Origin: Bradyrhizobium diazoefficiens | GTDB taxonomy: Bacteria; Pseudomonadota; Alphaproteobacteria; Rhizobiales; Xanthobacteraceae | NCBI RefSeq assembly: GCF_016616235.1 | Contig: NZ_CP067100.1 | Span: 6,507,001-6,571,000, forward strand | Direction of reading: 5' to 3' | DNA length: 64,000 nucleotides | Part shown: piece by piece, positions 8,075 to 18,600 of the stretch | How positions within the stretch are numbered: the stretch's first letter is position 1 | Layout of the letters: every line of letters begins with the position of its first letter | Program-made: the position numbers and the translations under genes | Notes under the pieces: model-generated | Seen by the model: only the letters and a program-made list of their open reading frames with translations | Database searches by the model: none | Told to the model about the DNA's origin: nothing

Positions 8075-11000
8075 TCATTCATGGATGACAGTGTCGCGGG
8101 CTCCTCCGAATTCGTCGATCGTCAGCAACAGCTCCTGCTGCAACACGGTGCAAAAGTTTTGAGTCACCTCATAACCGATCTGGGTTGGGTCATACCTTGT
8201 TTCAATTTGTAGAGCGCCAGCTTGATATCCAACATCGAACCAGAAGAGGTGACTCGCGGCCGCTTCATCCATGTCTTCGCCGATCCAGATTGGAGACGGC
8301 TCATGGGTCAGGAGGCGGCGCGGAAAATGGCGCTGCAAACCCGCTCGATAATTCAGTCCAATTTTGGGTAAGGGCAGACGATCGATCCGGCTCCGCACGG
8401 CTGGATCTCGGTTTAGGAATTTCAAGCCCCGGAACCCTATTCCCCTGCGCGGCAGGACATTGCGCTGGCGATTTATTGAATGAGCCCGATCGGGACGGGA
8501 CTCCGTTCCGGCGAGACTCAAGGAAAGCGGAACGAGTTCGCTGATGTGGCCAATGATCTGCGATGGATCAATATCTTCAAACAGCCGACCTCGGGTCGAG
8601 GTAAGGCTATCAATCCAGAGCGAATAGTTGCCGAAAACACGTCCACAGGCGCCGGATATGGCCGCAAGAAATACGTCGATGTCCTTACAATGCGCCGATC
8701 TGGCTGCAATATTGAAGAGATCAGCTGTCGCTTCTTTGCCAATCTCCAGATGATGCTTCGCCTGATCTTCCCAAAGGAATCGGCAATTCGCGTCATCCTT
8801 GCGGCCTTCAAGGCGTGCATAATGCAGCTCTCTAGCGGTCACGTCCGAAAAGCTCGCGCCGCCCGATGAGGTGTGGCTGACGTCCAAATTGAACTGATGG
8901 TAGTCGATCCCCTCCCAGTATTCGAGTTCGGCTGGCGCTTCGCGGTTCGCGTAGTGCTCAAGGCGCTTTAGCCATGAAGAGAGCATCTGCATGTTCTCGG
9001 GACTACTCACGGCCTGGCCTGAGCTAATCGCGTTGTAGGCCGAATCCAATGCTTCCAGGAACAATCGATAGCCTATCCCGTCCGCAACGAAATGATGCAT
9101 CAGGACCAGCAGATAGTAATCGCCGCTTTCCGATGTGCGGAAGGCTGTGACGTTAAGAAGAGGAGTCTGGCCGTCAAAACGAAAAATATGTTGACGTCTT
9201 GCTGAGATGCTCTCGATTGCCTTACGCTGCCGCAGGCTGGTCATTCCGACGAGATTGACCTCCTCCACGAGGCGTTCGGCCACCGAAGCTGCGATCGTCA
9301 GACGTAGGCCATCGTCGGTTCGGGCGATACGGAGCCTGAGGCCTTCGTGCCTATCCATAACATGGGCAAGGGCGCGCTCCAGCAGCGGGATATCCAGGAT
9401 CCCGCCGGGCAGAAAGAACAGATCGCCTATGTTGTAGTGCTCATCGAAGCCGACAAGAGGCTTCCAAGATGCGATCGCGGGGATAACTGGCAACGAGCCA
9501 TCCGCGGAAGTGACGGTATGGTGTGTAACCGTCGCTCCATCTGCCGCCAATTCCCTAATGGTCGGGGTTCGATAGAGTTGGTCAACAGTAAGATTCAGCC
9601 CGGCTGCGCGCGCCAGCGTGACGCAGCGCACGCTTAGAAGAGAGTCTCCACCGATATCAAAGAAGCTGTGGCCAATTCCAACCCACTTCGCGCCCAGTAG
9701 ATCCTGCCAGATCCCGGCAAGAAGACGCTCCTTCCTCGTACGGGGCTCAGCAGACAGACCAAGCCCGACGTCGCGGTAAGGAATGGACAACAGGTGAGCA
9801 CGATCTATCTTTCCGTTCGCCGTAAGGGGGATACTGTCAACCAAACGAAAGGCGGCGGGAATCATGTAGGACGGCAATGTGTGGCGCAGGTGGGCGACAA
9901 GATCCTCAGAGCATAGCCTGTCCCGCACGGGAACCAGGCTCGCGATCAAGTGACGATGGTCATCCATACCTTGCGCGACGACCGCGGCCTTTGCGATTGC
10001 CGGATGAGATTCAAGGGCCTTTTCGACTTCCTCCAGCTCAATGCGATAGCCCCGTACTTTGATCTGGTTGTCGGATCGGCCGCAAATCTCGAGAAGGCCG
10101 CTGGTTGAGATCCGTGCGATATCACCACTTCGATAAAGAACGCTGTATTGTCCGTCACCATAAGGATTCGGCACGAAACAACGGTCTGTCCGTTCCTGAT
10201 CCCGCCAGTAGCCGGCGCTCACGCAGTGTCCCGCGATGCAGAGTTCGCCGGCGGCTCCGACAGGGACTCTCTTCAATCTATCATCGAGCACGTAGAGTTT
10301 GACGTTATCGATTGGATGCCCAACCGGGACGAGCGACGAGCCGTCGTCGGCATCCGATGTTTTGTAGATCGAGGCATTGGAGGCACATTCCGTAGCGCCA
10401 TAGAAATTCCACAACGGCACATCCGGGAAAAGCGCACGCCAGCGAACCGGGAGCGAGGACGGCATCGGTTCAGCGCTGCATGTGACCAGCCGTAGGGAGG
10501 TGGCGCGCCGCTGCCGTTCTTGGGAAGCAATGAGGCCGGTCAGGACCGACGGCGAAGCAAATAAATGCGTCGCGCGACATCTCGCCAACGTGCTCAACAG
10601 CAGATCTGGATCCAGCAACTGCTCCCGGGTCAGGATCAGCGTAGACACACCTCTCAGAAGCCCCCCGAAGTATTCCCAAGCCGACGCAACAAGTGATGCG
10701 GACTTCTGGACAACCATTACGTCGGACTTGTCGAAGGGAGCGCTTCGCCACATCCAGTGCAGCCGATTGAGAATTGCCGATTCCGGTATCAGGACCCCCT
10801 TCGCCTTTCCGGTTGAGGACGAGGTGTATATAAGGCTCGCAATTCCTCCATCTGACGGTGTGTCGATGCGCTCAGAATGGTGCGCGGACGTGCCGTACCC
10901 TTCTAGGTCCAACAAAGAAATCGACGGAGTGTCAAAGCCAAGGTCAATGGCACTTGCGTGAACCAGACGCTTTGGCTGACTATCTCGCAGGACATCTTCG

Positions 11001-14000
11001 ATCCGTTCACGTGGATAATCCGGCGATATAGGGACAACGATAGACCGCAAGGCTCGTGCCGCGAGAATAACAGCGGCCACGTCAGGCGACCGGTCGACCA
11101 GCAAGGCGACCCTATCGCCGGCGCCGACGTCAGACGCCTGCAGTAGCGACCGGACTGCTGTTACGCGCTCACGCAGATCGCCGAATGTGATCGCACCGAA
11201 ATCACCAAAATATGCCAGCTGGCTGCGATGTGAGGCGCTGATCTGCTCGAACGCTTCGACAATCGGACATTCAGTCGAGTATGACTGCGCCGAGCCATCC
11301 AGCGAGTCCAGCATAACGACATCCGTCGCGCTGAGGCAGCTCAGATCCTTAACGGGCGCAAGCGGATTCTCGACGCAGGCTGCAATCAGACAGCGCAGAT
11401 TATCAGCCATACGGCCGATGAGATCGCTGGAAAATATGTCTTCTGCATATGCTAGCTGCAGCGCAATTTCATCGCCCTGATCTTGTGCGTACAAGGTCAG
11501 ATCGAATTTTACATAGCCGGTGTCGTATTCGCGGAATGTCAGATCGAGCTCATGCTGACCAGCCGGCTCCGCAGCCTCGGAATACATGTTGAACATGACC
11601 TGGAAGATCGGCGATCGTCCCGCTTCACGACACAGCCGACTATCCCTTACCATCCAGCCGAACGGATATGCCGCATTTGCGATGGCATCGCTGACCAGGC
11701 CCTGGATGCGCAAGGCATGAACCGCAAAGGACTGACCGACATCGATCGCGGAGCGGATTGGCAGCATATTCAGGAAAAAGCCGACAATGTCGGCACTGCC
11801 GGCTTGATCCCGTACGACGTGCGGTATGCCGACGATAACGTCGTCTTGACCGCTATACATCCGCAGAAGCAGCTTGAAGCACGCGAGGAGGGTTGTCGAC
11901 GGGGTGCACCTGTGTTGGCGCGCAAACTCCCGTAACCGATTGGAGAGCTCGCTGCCGAGCAGCACGCCATGCGAGGCGCCGCGGTGAGAGTTTGTCTGCG
12001 GCCGCGCCTGTCCTGTTCCAAGCGAAAGCACCGGCGGATCATCACCAATCTGGCGGCGCCAATAGCTGCGTTGGTTGGCCAGCGCCTCTGGAGGCGCGTG
12101 CTGCTTTTCCCAGACCGCGTAGGTCGAAAGTGAGGCGCGGTTCTTTGGCAAAGGCGCCGCGGGATGTAGGTACGTTTGTCGAAGGTCTCTGAGCAGAACA
12201 GAGATCGACCAGGCATCTATGATAATTTCGTGAGCGCTGATCAGTATCAGATGGTGGTCAGGGCCAAAACGGATCATGCGCCCGCGAAACAGATTGCCCT
12301 GGCTGAGATCAAAGCTGCCGTTCAGCTCTGTTCGCCGCAACTCTGCGATCAGCTCCTCAGCTTCCTGCGCCGACAGATGAGATGCATCAGCCAATTCAAG
12401 ATTTTCACATTGCGGAGCATCAAAGAGCTGGACCGGACCATCCTCGTCGATAAAGCGTGCAGAAAGGGCCTGATGGAAGCGAACGACATCGGTCCAGGCG
12501 CGATTGAACCCGGCCAGATCGATGATGCCTCTTATTCGCAGGCCGCCTTGAATGATGTAGTTCTTGGCAGACGGATCGAGCTGGGAGAGAAACCACAGGT
12601 GTTCCTGAACTCGCGTCAGAGGCGATCGCGTAAGCTTTCCGTATGCGGGGCCTATGCATGGTTTGGACGCGCCTCGGGTCGAGATCGAAGCCGCAAGAGA
12701 TCGGATCGTTCCATTCAGGACGAGCCTGAAATCCGTTCTCACTCCGAATTCGGTCTGCAATTGGCCCAATATGAGCATAGCCCGTAGCGAGTCTCCACCG
12801 AGGCTTATGAAGGGATCATTCACACCAATGTTCTCAATGCCCAGAACGCCTGACCAGATTTGACACAGCTTGGCTTCAAGCTCTGTTCGCGGCCCCTCGA
12901 ATGGCGTCGGCATTGCAGGGCGAACACTGGTCGGGTCCGGCAATGCTCCAAAATCGACCTTTCCGTTTCTGGTCCGTGGAATACCGCCGACGTGGATAAT
13001 CCTTTCTGGGAGCATGTAGGTGGGAAGCGTTTCGGCAAGAAAGTCCAAAAGCTCGCATTGCGTCACTTCAGCCGGGGCTGACACATACGCGACGATTCGT
13101 CTCGATCCAGTGTCCCCCTCGGCACTGGTTATGTCTCGCGCCGTAAGCTTTACGCCTGCGCAGACGGACGCCACCGCGACAGCGCCACGTACCAAGTGAT
13201 GAGCGGAGAGCCGCGCCTCGATTTCTCCCAGCTCAATTCTGTGCCCGCGGATTTTGACCTGACGGTCCCGTCGACCAAGACATTCCAAAAGGCCATCGGA
13301 ACGAACGCGCCCAAGATCACCTGTCCTGTATAGGCGCCCGAACGGCGGGTCGTTCGAGAATGGGTTTGGCCCAAAGGCATCCTTGGTGCGGATGTGGTCA
13401 TTGACGTAACCAGTGGCGACACCAACACCGCTAACGCAGATTTCGCCGACCTCTCCCGTGTCGCACAGACGAGATCCATCGGTGATATAGACCTGAAGGT
13501 TCGCAATCGGCTTGCCGATCGGCACATAAGTGTCCGCCACCGCGGGAGGTACGGAAACCAGATTGTGCGTAACGCCGTCGGCGCACTCGGTCGGCCCGTA
13601 GTGGTTTAGAATGGGGATCTGCGGATATAGCGTAAGCCAGGCGCGCGCCAGCCCGGGTGTTAGGGGTTCTCCAACCGTGGAAATAATCCGCAACCTGTCC
13701 AGAGCTCGCTCAGCCGCCGCAAGGCGCTGCAGATATTCAACAAATACTGCAAGCATTGACGGGACGAATTGAGCAACCGTCACGCCGTACCCTTGAATTG
13801 CTTTGAGAAGAGATACTGGCGATTTCAGTGTCGCATCATCAATGATCGCGATACTGGCTCCGACGCAAAGCCCTGCCAGAAGCTGCCACAGCGAGATGTC
13901 AAAACAATGCGATGCCGTCTCGGCAATGCAATCCATTCGAGTGAGGGTCAGGGCATCAATTTTTGCCGCCAAATGATTGTTGAGGGCTGCACGCCCAATC

Positions 14001-14542
14001 ATTGCGCCTTTAGGCTGGCCCGTTGAACCAGACGTAAACAGAATGTAGGCGTGTCCATCCGCGCTCGATGATGGGACGAAGGACGACGGCTGGCGCTCAC
14101 GCAGCTCCGCCTCTATCGGCATGAATTGGATGGTGCCTTCGCTCCTCGACTGGAGCAGATTGAGCGAATGCTGCTGGTCGGGACCAATAATGAGGGCACA
14201 GCGACTCTGCTCAATTATGAACGACGTACGTGAAGCCGGTAACGATGGATCGAGCGGTAGGTACGTTGATCCGGCCTTCAAGATTGCGACGACCGCCGTC
14301 GCCCAGTCCAAGCCGCGCTCACCCCAATACCCGACGACAGCGCCCCGACCGCCGTGCTCTCGCAGCCTCCTTGCGAGGGCATCCGATCTTAGTCGCAGCG
14401 CCTCGTAAGTGAGTTCGTCTGCGCCGCTCCTCAGCGCAATTCTCTCCGGATCCGATCTTGCAATGCGATCGATCGACGTGGTCGCCTCGATCGCTTGACG
14501 TTCCACATACGGATTTCTTTCGGATAGATCTCGGCTAGGCAA
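8075..14542 (-). CDS. Nonribosomal peptide synthetase, A-T-C-A-T-(C/E)
   Basis: A 2155-residue NRPS. Adenylation domain 1: about 30-540 (FTSGSTGQPKG at 169-179, YGPTE at 315-319, NGKVD at 526-530). Carrier 1: 550-620, phosphopantetheine Ser585 in LGGDSL. Condensation domain: 640-1080 (VGFFLNMLP present) but its HHxxxDG motif reads HEIIIDA at 771-777. Adenylation domain 2: 1095-1585 (YTSSSTGKAKG at 1239-1249, NFYGATE at 1379-1385). Carrier 2: 1600-1670, Ser1634. The last domain, 1685-2155, belongs to the condensation superfamily with intact HHFVADG at 1816-1822; GHISELVPLSL and the later IGLNYR resemble epimerase-type motifs. No thioesterase is present. By-eye alignment to PheA gives pocket residues D, I, W, Q, S, V, H, D, G for domain 1 and V, A, W, F, T, S, F, S, N for domain 2; I do not assign substrates. 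The start is a TTG with GGGGGA 7 bases upstream. The product is unknown, at most a dipeptide or an acyl-amino acid. Confidence 0.93.
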   Translation of the reverse strand: MPSRDLSERNPYVERQAIEATTSIDRIARSDPERIALRSGADELTYEALRLRSDALARRLREHGGRGAVVGYWGERGLDWATAVVAILKAGSTYLPLDPSLPASRTSFIIEQSRCALIIGPDQQHSLNLLQSRSEGTIQFMPIEAELRERQPSSFVPSSSADGHAYILFTSGSTGQPKGAMIGRAALNNHLAAKIDALTLTRMDCIAETASHCFDISLWQLLAGLCVGASIAIIDDATLKSPVSLLKAIQGYGVTVAQFVPSMLAVFVEYLQRLAAAERALDRLRIISTVGEPLTPGLARAWLTLYPQIPILNHYGPTECADGVTHNLVSVPPAVADTYVPIGKPIANLQVYITDGSRLCDTGEVGEICVSGVGVATGYVNDHIRTKDAFGPNPFSNDPPFGRLYRTGDLGRVRSDGLLECLGRRDRQVKIRGHRIELGEIEARLSAHHLVRGAVAVASVCAGVKLTARDITSAEGDTGSRRIVAYVSAPAEVTQCELLDFLAETLPTYMLPERIIHVGGIPRTRNGKVDFGALPDPTSVRPAMPTPFEGPRTELEAKLCQIWSGVLGIENIGVNDPFISLGGDSLRAMLILGQLQTEFGVRTDFRLVLNGTIRSLAASISTRGASKPCIGPAYGKLTRSPLTRVQEHLWFLSQLDPSAKNYIIQGGLRIRGIIDLAGFNRAWTDVVRFHQALSARFIDEDGPVQLFDAPQCENLELADASHLSAQEAEELIAELRRTELNGSFDLSQGNLFRGRMIRFGPDHHLILISAHEIIIDAWSISVLLRDLRQTYLHPAAPLPKNRASLSTYAVWEKQHAPPEALANQRSYWRRQIGDDPPVLSLGTGQARPQTNSHRGASHGVLLGSELSNRLREFARQHRCTPSTTLLACFKLLLRMYSGQDDVIVGIPHVVRDQAGSADIVGFFLNMLPIRSAIDVGQSFAVHALRIQGLVSDAIANAAYPFGWMVRDSRLCREAGRSPIFQVMFNMYSEAAEPAGQHELDLTFREYDTGYVKFDLTLYAQDQGDEIALQLAYAEDIFSSDLIGRMADNLRCLIAACVENPLAPVKDLSCLSATDVVMLDSLDGSAQSYSTECPIVEAFEQISASHRSQLAYFGDFGAITFGDLRERVTAVRSLLQASDVGAGDRVALLVDRSPDVAAVILAARALRSIVVPISPDYPRERIEDVLRDSQPKRLVHASAIDLGFDTPSISLLDLEGYGTSAHHSERIDTPSDGGIASLIYTSSSTGKAKGVLIPESAILNRLHWMWRSAPFDKSDVMVVQKSASLVASAWEYFGGLLRGVSTLILTREQLLDPDLLLSTLARCRATHLFASPSVLTGLIASQERQRRATSLRLVTCSAEPMPSSLPVRWRALFPDVPLWNFYGATECASNASIYKTSDADDGSSLVPVGHPIDNVKLYVLDDRLKRVPVGAAGELCIAGHCVSAGYWRDQERTDRCFVPNPYGDGQYSVLYRSGDIARISTSGLLEICGRSDNQIKVRGYRIELEEVEKALESHPAIAKAAVVAQGMDDHRHLIASLVPVRDRLCSEDLVAHLRHTLPSYMIPAAFRLVDSIPLTANGKIDRAHLLSIPYRDVGLGLSAEPRTRKERLLAGIWQDLLGAKWVGIGHSFFDIGGDSLLSVRCVTLARAAGLNLTVDQLYRTPTIRELAADGATVTHHTVTSADGSLPVIPAIASWKPLVGFDEHYNIGDLFFLPGGILDIPLLERALAHVMDRHEGLRLRIARTDDGLRLTIAASVAERLVEEVNLVGMTSLRQRKAIESISARRQHIFRFDGQTPLLNVTAFRTSESGDYYLLVLMHHFVADGIGYRLFLEALDSAYNAISSGQAVSSPENMQMLSSWLKRLEHYANREAPAELEYWEGIDYHQFNLDVSHTSSGGASFSDVTARELHYARLEGRKDDANCRFLWEDQAKHHLEIGKEATADLFNIAARSAHCKDIDVFLAAISGACGRVFGNYSLWIDSLTSTRGRLFEDIDPSQIIGHISELVPLSLSLAGTESRPDRAHSINRQRNVLPRRGIGFRGLKFLNRDPAVRSRIDRLPLPKIGLNYRAGLQRHFPRRLLTHEPSPIWIGEDMDEAAASHLFWFDVGYQAGALQIETRYDPTQIGYEVTQNFCTVLQQELLLTIDEFGGARDTVIHE

Positions 14543-15061
14543 ACGCGTCCCCCATTCATCGCCTTCTGGGGCCTCAAATCAGAACGCCGATGATCTTGAT
14601 TGCGGGTATGGATTGGTCAGCCCCGGTATCGGCCAGACATAGTGGTGCCCTTTGGTCGTTTCTTAGCTTCCCGCCCTAGGCGTTCACCACTGTTTGCTCG
14701 ATGACGTCAGGGCAATACAGGCCGGACGTGTAGGGCCTCGAATTTGCCTTGGCACCTACCGGATCTTGTAGTCGACACGCGCCAATCTGCATGGCACCCG
14801 CAACCAACGGGTGCCTGCCACGGTTTGGTGCTCTCCTCACGAAAGCGGACTTGGGCGCTCGCCGGGCTGCGGATTCCTACGGCACCCAAGCGGTAAACAC
14901 CGATTGCGTACAACTGATTTGTGCCTTTGAGACGACGCCCAAGTCCTTGATGCGGCATTGAGGTCATGAACGTACCGGCAAAACGCGCCGCCTGATCACC
15001 TCGTCATCTAAATCCCGAACAGCTCATTTTACTGAGCCGGCAATTGAATGGAGATTCCTCA
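14543..15061. other. Divergent intergenic region, NRPS and speD
   Basis: 519 bases between the divergent NRPS and AdoMet decarboxylase genes. It should hold both promoters. I looked for a nod box and for a sigma-54 site (TGGCAC near 14746 lacks the -12 element) and found neither. Confidence 0.4.
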
Positions 15062-15454
15062 ATGATTATTGATAGCGACCAAGAAGTACCACCGCCTCTG
15101 GCCACCGGCGCGACGCATATGCTTATCGAGCTATGGGGAGCGAAAAACCTGGACGATCCGGACATTGCGGAAGACGCAATCCGAAAAGCCATCGATGCGG
15201 CGAGTGCAACATTACTCCACCTTCATGTTCATAAATTTTGTCCAGGCGACGGCGTCTCGGCAATAGCCTTGTTGGCTGAATCGCACATGACCTTACATAC
15301 TTGGCCTGAGAGGTCCTACGCGGCCGTTGATGTTTTCGTATGTGGCGACAGCAATCCTGCGAGCGCCGTGCCAGTTCTGGTTGAGGCTTTTCAGCCCGAA
15401 CGGTCGGACGTTCGCAGCTTCCGAAGAGGTGTGTCAATCAAGCCAACCGGCTGA
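15062..15454 (+). CDS. speD: S-adenosylmethionine decarboxylase proenzyme
   Basis: A 130-residue protein of the short bacterial AdoMet decarboxylase class (SpeH/SpeD, class 1B). The core LAESHMTLHTWPERSYAAVD has Ser74, the residue that is self-cleaved to give the pyruvoyl cofactor, with His79 and Cys94 (VFVCGD) as the processing and catalytic partners. GATHMLIELWGA near residue 17 matches the family start. I chose the ATG at 15062 because GGAG stands 9 bases upstream. The enzyme makes decarboxylated AdoMet, the aminopropyl donor for spermidine. No spermidine synthase gene is next to it. It is divergent from the NRPS gene and might feed that pathway, but this is only a suggestion. Confidence 0.9.
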   Translation: MIIDSDQEVPPPLATGATHMLIELWGAKNLDDPDIAEDAIRKAIDAASATLLHLHVHKFCPGDGVSAIALLAESHMTLHTWPERSYAAVDVFVCGDSNPASAVPVLVEAFQPERSDVRSFRRGVSIKPTG

Positions 15455-15633
15455 GCAGGTAGTCCGTCCCTTGGGTCAGTCATCGAGATCGCTGCATCAA
15501 TCAGACAACTATCTTGCGGCGCAGCCCCTGCCCACTGGAAGTGCTCTCATCTCCGCCACAACTGACGCTTGCTTCGGCGCGAATGCGCCTTGGCAATGAC
15601 CATTGCCGCATTGCATCTTCAATCGATCCCGCC

Positions 15634-18600
15634 TCAGGTCGGCCGCAGCGCCTTGGAGCCGAGACCCAGCTCCTCGATCTGCTCGTTCCGCACGGACCCG
15701 GTCTTGGCACGGTGGTCGGTCGCTAGGACCACATAGACCGCCGGCAGCACGAACAGCGTGAACAGGGTGCCGACCGACATGCCGGCCACGACCACAAGGC
15801 CGATCGAGAAACGGCTGGCAGCGCCCGCGCCGGTCGCGGTCAGGAGCGGAATCAGGCCGGTCACCATCGCGGCCGTCGTCATCAGGATTGGCCGCAGGCG
15901 GATACGGGCCGCCATCTCGATCGCCGAGCGGCGGTCCAGCCGCTCGTTGATCTGGAGCTCGTTGGCGAACTCCACCATCAGGATGCCGTGCTTGGTGATC
16001 AGGCCGACCAGCGTCAGCAGGCCGACCTGAGTGTAGATGTTCATGGTGGCGACGCCGAAGAACAGCGGGATCAGCGCGCCGACGATCGCCATCGGCACGG
16101 AGATCATGATGACCAGCGGGTCGCGCAAGCTCTCGAATTGCGCCGCCAGCACCAGGAAGATGATGATCAGCGCGAAGGCGAAGGTGATCGCGAGCTGATT
16201 GCCCTCCTGCACATACTGCCGGCTGTCGGCGAGAAAGTCATGGCTGAAGCCTTGCGGCAGCTTCTTGGCCTCGCCTTCAAGGAAGTCGACCGCCTGGCCG
16301 ACGGTCACGCCGGGCATCGGCACCGCCGAGAACGTCGCCGAGTTGAGCTGGTTGTAGTGGGTCAGCGAATTCGGCGCAGTCGTAGTCTCGATTGACACCA
16401 CCGTCGATAGTGGCACTTGCTGGCCGGTGCTGGTCGCTACGTAGTAGTTGCCGAGCGATTCCGGCGAGAGCCGCTGAGCGCGTGGTACCTGCGTGATCAC
16501 CTGATAGGAACGGCCCTCCAGGTTGAAGCGATTGATGTAATTGCCGCCGCCGAGGAGCGCGAGCGCGCTGCCGACGTTCTGCATATTGATGCCGAGGTCC
16601 TGCGCCTTGGCGCGGTTGACGTTCACCTTCACGGTCGGCTGATTGAAGGCGAGATCGCTGTCGGAGACGATGAACATGCCGCTCTTGCGCGCGGCATCCT
16701 TCAGCTTCTCCATCTGCTCATAGACGGCCTGGAAACCCGCGGTCGAATTGATCACCATCTGCACCGGCAAACCGCCCGGGCCGCCCGGCAGCGGCGGCAG
16801 GTTGAAGGCGAAGGCCTGAACACCCTCGATCTTGGAGAGCTCGGCCTGGACCAGCGGCTTCAACTGAATCGAGGAGCGCTTCCGTTCATCCCAGGGCTTG
16901 AGCAGCATGCCGGCGATACCGTTCTGAGGGCCGTTGATGCCATTCAGCACGAAGCGCAGATCGGTCTCAGGGAAGCTTTGAAATTTCTTGTCGAGCTTGT
17001 CGCCATAGAAATCGAGATAGTCGTTGTTGGCGTATTTCGGTGCTTTGGTCACCGCGAACACGATGCCTTGGTCTTCCTCGGGTGCGAGCTCACTCGAGGT
17101 GTGCAAGTAGAGGAACCCAACGAGGCCAAGGATCGTCATGGCGAATAGGCCCGTTACCGCCTTGTAGTCAAGCGAGCGGTCGAGCTTGCGGCCGTACCAG
17201 CGCGTCAAGGCACCAAACACCTTGTTCACGAGCATGGCGAAGCGGCTCTCGTCGCTGTTCTTGAAGAGCACCGAGCACATCATGGGCGACAGGGTCAGCG
17301 CGATCACCCCCGACACGACCACCGAGCCGGCGAGCGTGAAGGCGAATTCACGGAACAGCGAGCCGGTTAGTCCACCGAGGAAGCCGATCGGGGCGTACAC
17401 GGCGGCCAACGTGATCGTCATCGAGACGACCGGGCCGACGATTTCCCGCGCGCCTTCCAGCGCCGCCTGCACCGGAGTCTTCCCCTCCTCCAGATGGCGA
17501 TAAATGTTCTCCACCACCACGATGGCGTCGTCGACCACGAGACCGATTGCGAGCACCATGGCGAGCAGCGTCAGCAAGTTGAAGCTAAAGCCCAGTACCA
17601 GCATCAGCGTGCAGACACCGATCATCGACAGCGGGATAGCGACGACCGGAACGATCACGGAGCGGAACGAGCCCAGGAACAGGAAGATCACCACGATTAC
17701 GATGATTACGGCCTCGCCTAGCGTCTTCTCGACCTCATCGATCGACGACTGGATGAACTTGGTCGAGTCGTAGGCGACCTTCATCTTCATCGAGGGCGGC
17801 AGGTTGCGCTCCAGCTCGGGAAACAGCGCGCGCACGCCCCTCACCAGCGTCAGTGGGTTGCCTTGTGGCGTCGCCTGCACACCGATGAAGATCGCATGCT
17901 CGCCGTTGAAGGCCACGCTCGCATCAGTGGTCTGCGCGGCAAGCTCGACGGAGGCGATATCCTCCATCCGCACAAAGCCGCCGTCCTTGGCCTTGACGAT
18001 CAACTTCTTGAACTGGTTGACGTCGGTCAGGCCCGTGTTCGTCGTGATGTTCGAGACGATCAAATAGCCCTTGGTCTGGCCGGCGGCGGACTGGAAGTTG
18101 TTTGCGGTGATCGCGGCCGCGACATCAGTCGGCGACACGTTGTGGCCGGCCATCTTCAACGGGTCAAGCCACAACCGCATCGCAAAGGTCTGGCCGCCGA
18201 GGATGTCGGCAGACGCGACGCCGTCCACAGTGGACAGCACCGGCTGCACCACGCGCGTCAGGTAGTCGGAGATTGCCGAGCCGGACAGCTCCTCCGAGGA
18301 GAAGCCGAGATACATCACCGCTGTCGTCTGGCCGGTGGTCTTGGTGACGACCGGATCATTGGATTCCTTCGGGATCAGATATTTGATCGAATTCACCTTG
18401 GCGAGCACCTCGGTGAGCGCCTGGTTCGGGTCGACGTTCAGCTTGATATAGACCTGAATCGTCGAGGTGCCGAGCACCGAGGATGAGGTGATGTAGTCGA
18501 CGCCCTCGGCGGAGGCGACCGCCTGCTCGATCGGCGTGGTGATGAAGCCCTGAACCAAGTCCGCGGACGCGCCGGGGTAGACGGTCGTGATGTTGATGAC

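Noticed and set aside
16417..17148. 243-residue + strand frame opposite the RND gene
   Set aside because: It is antisense to a clear gene in a high-GC region and its sequence is the typical artefact.
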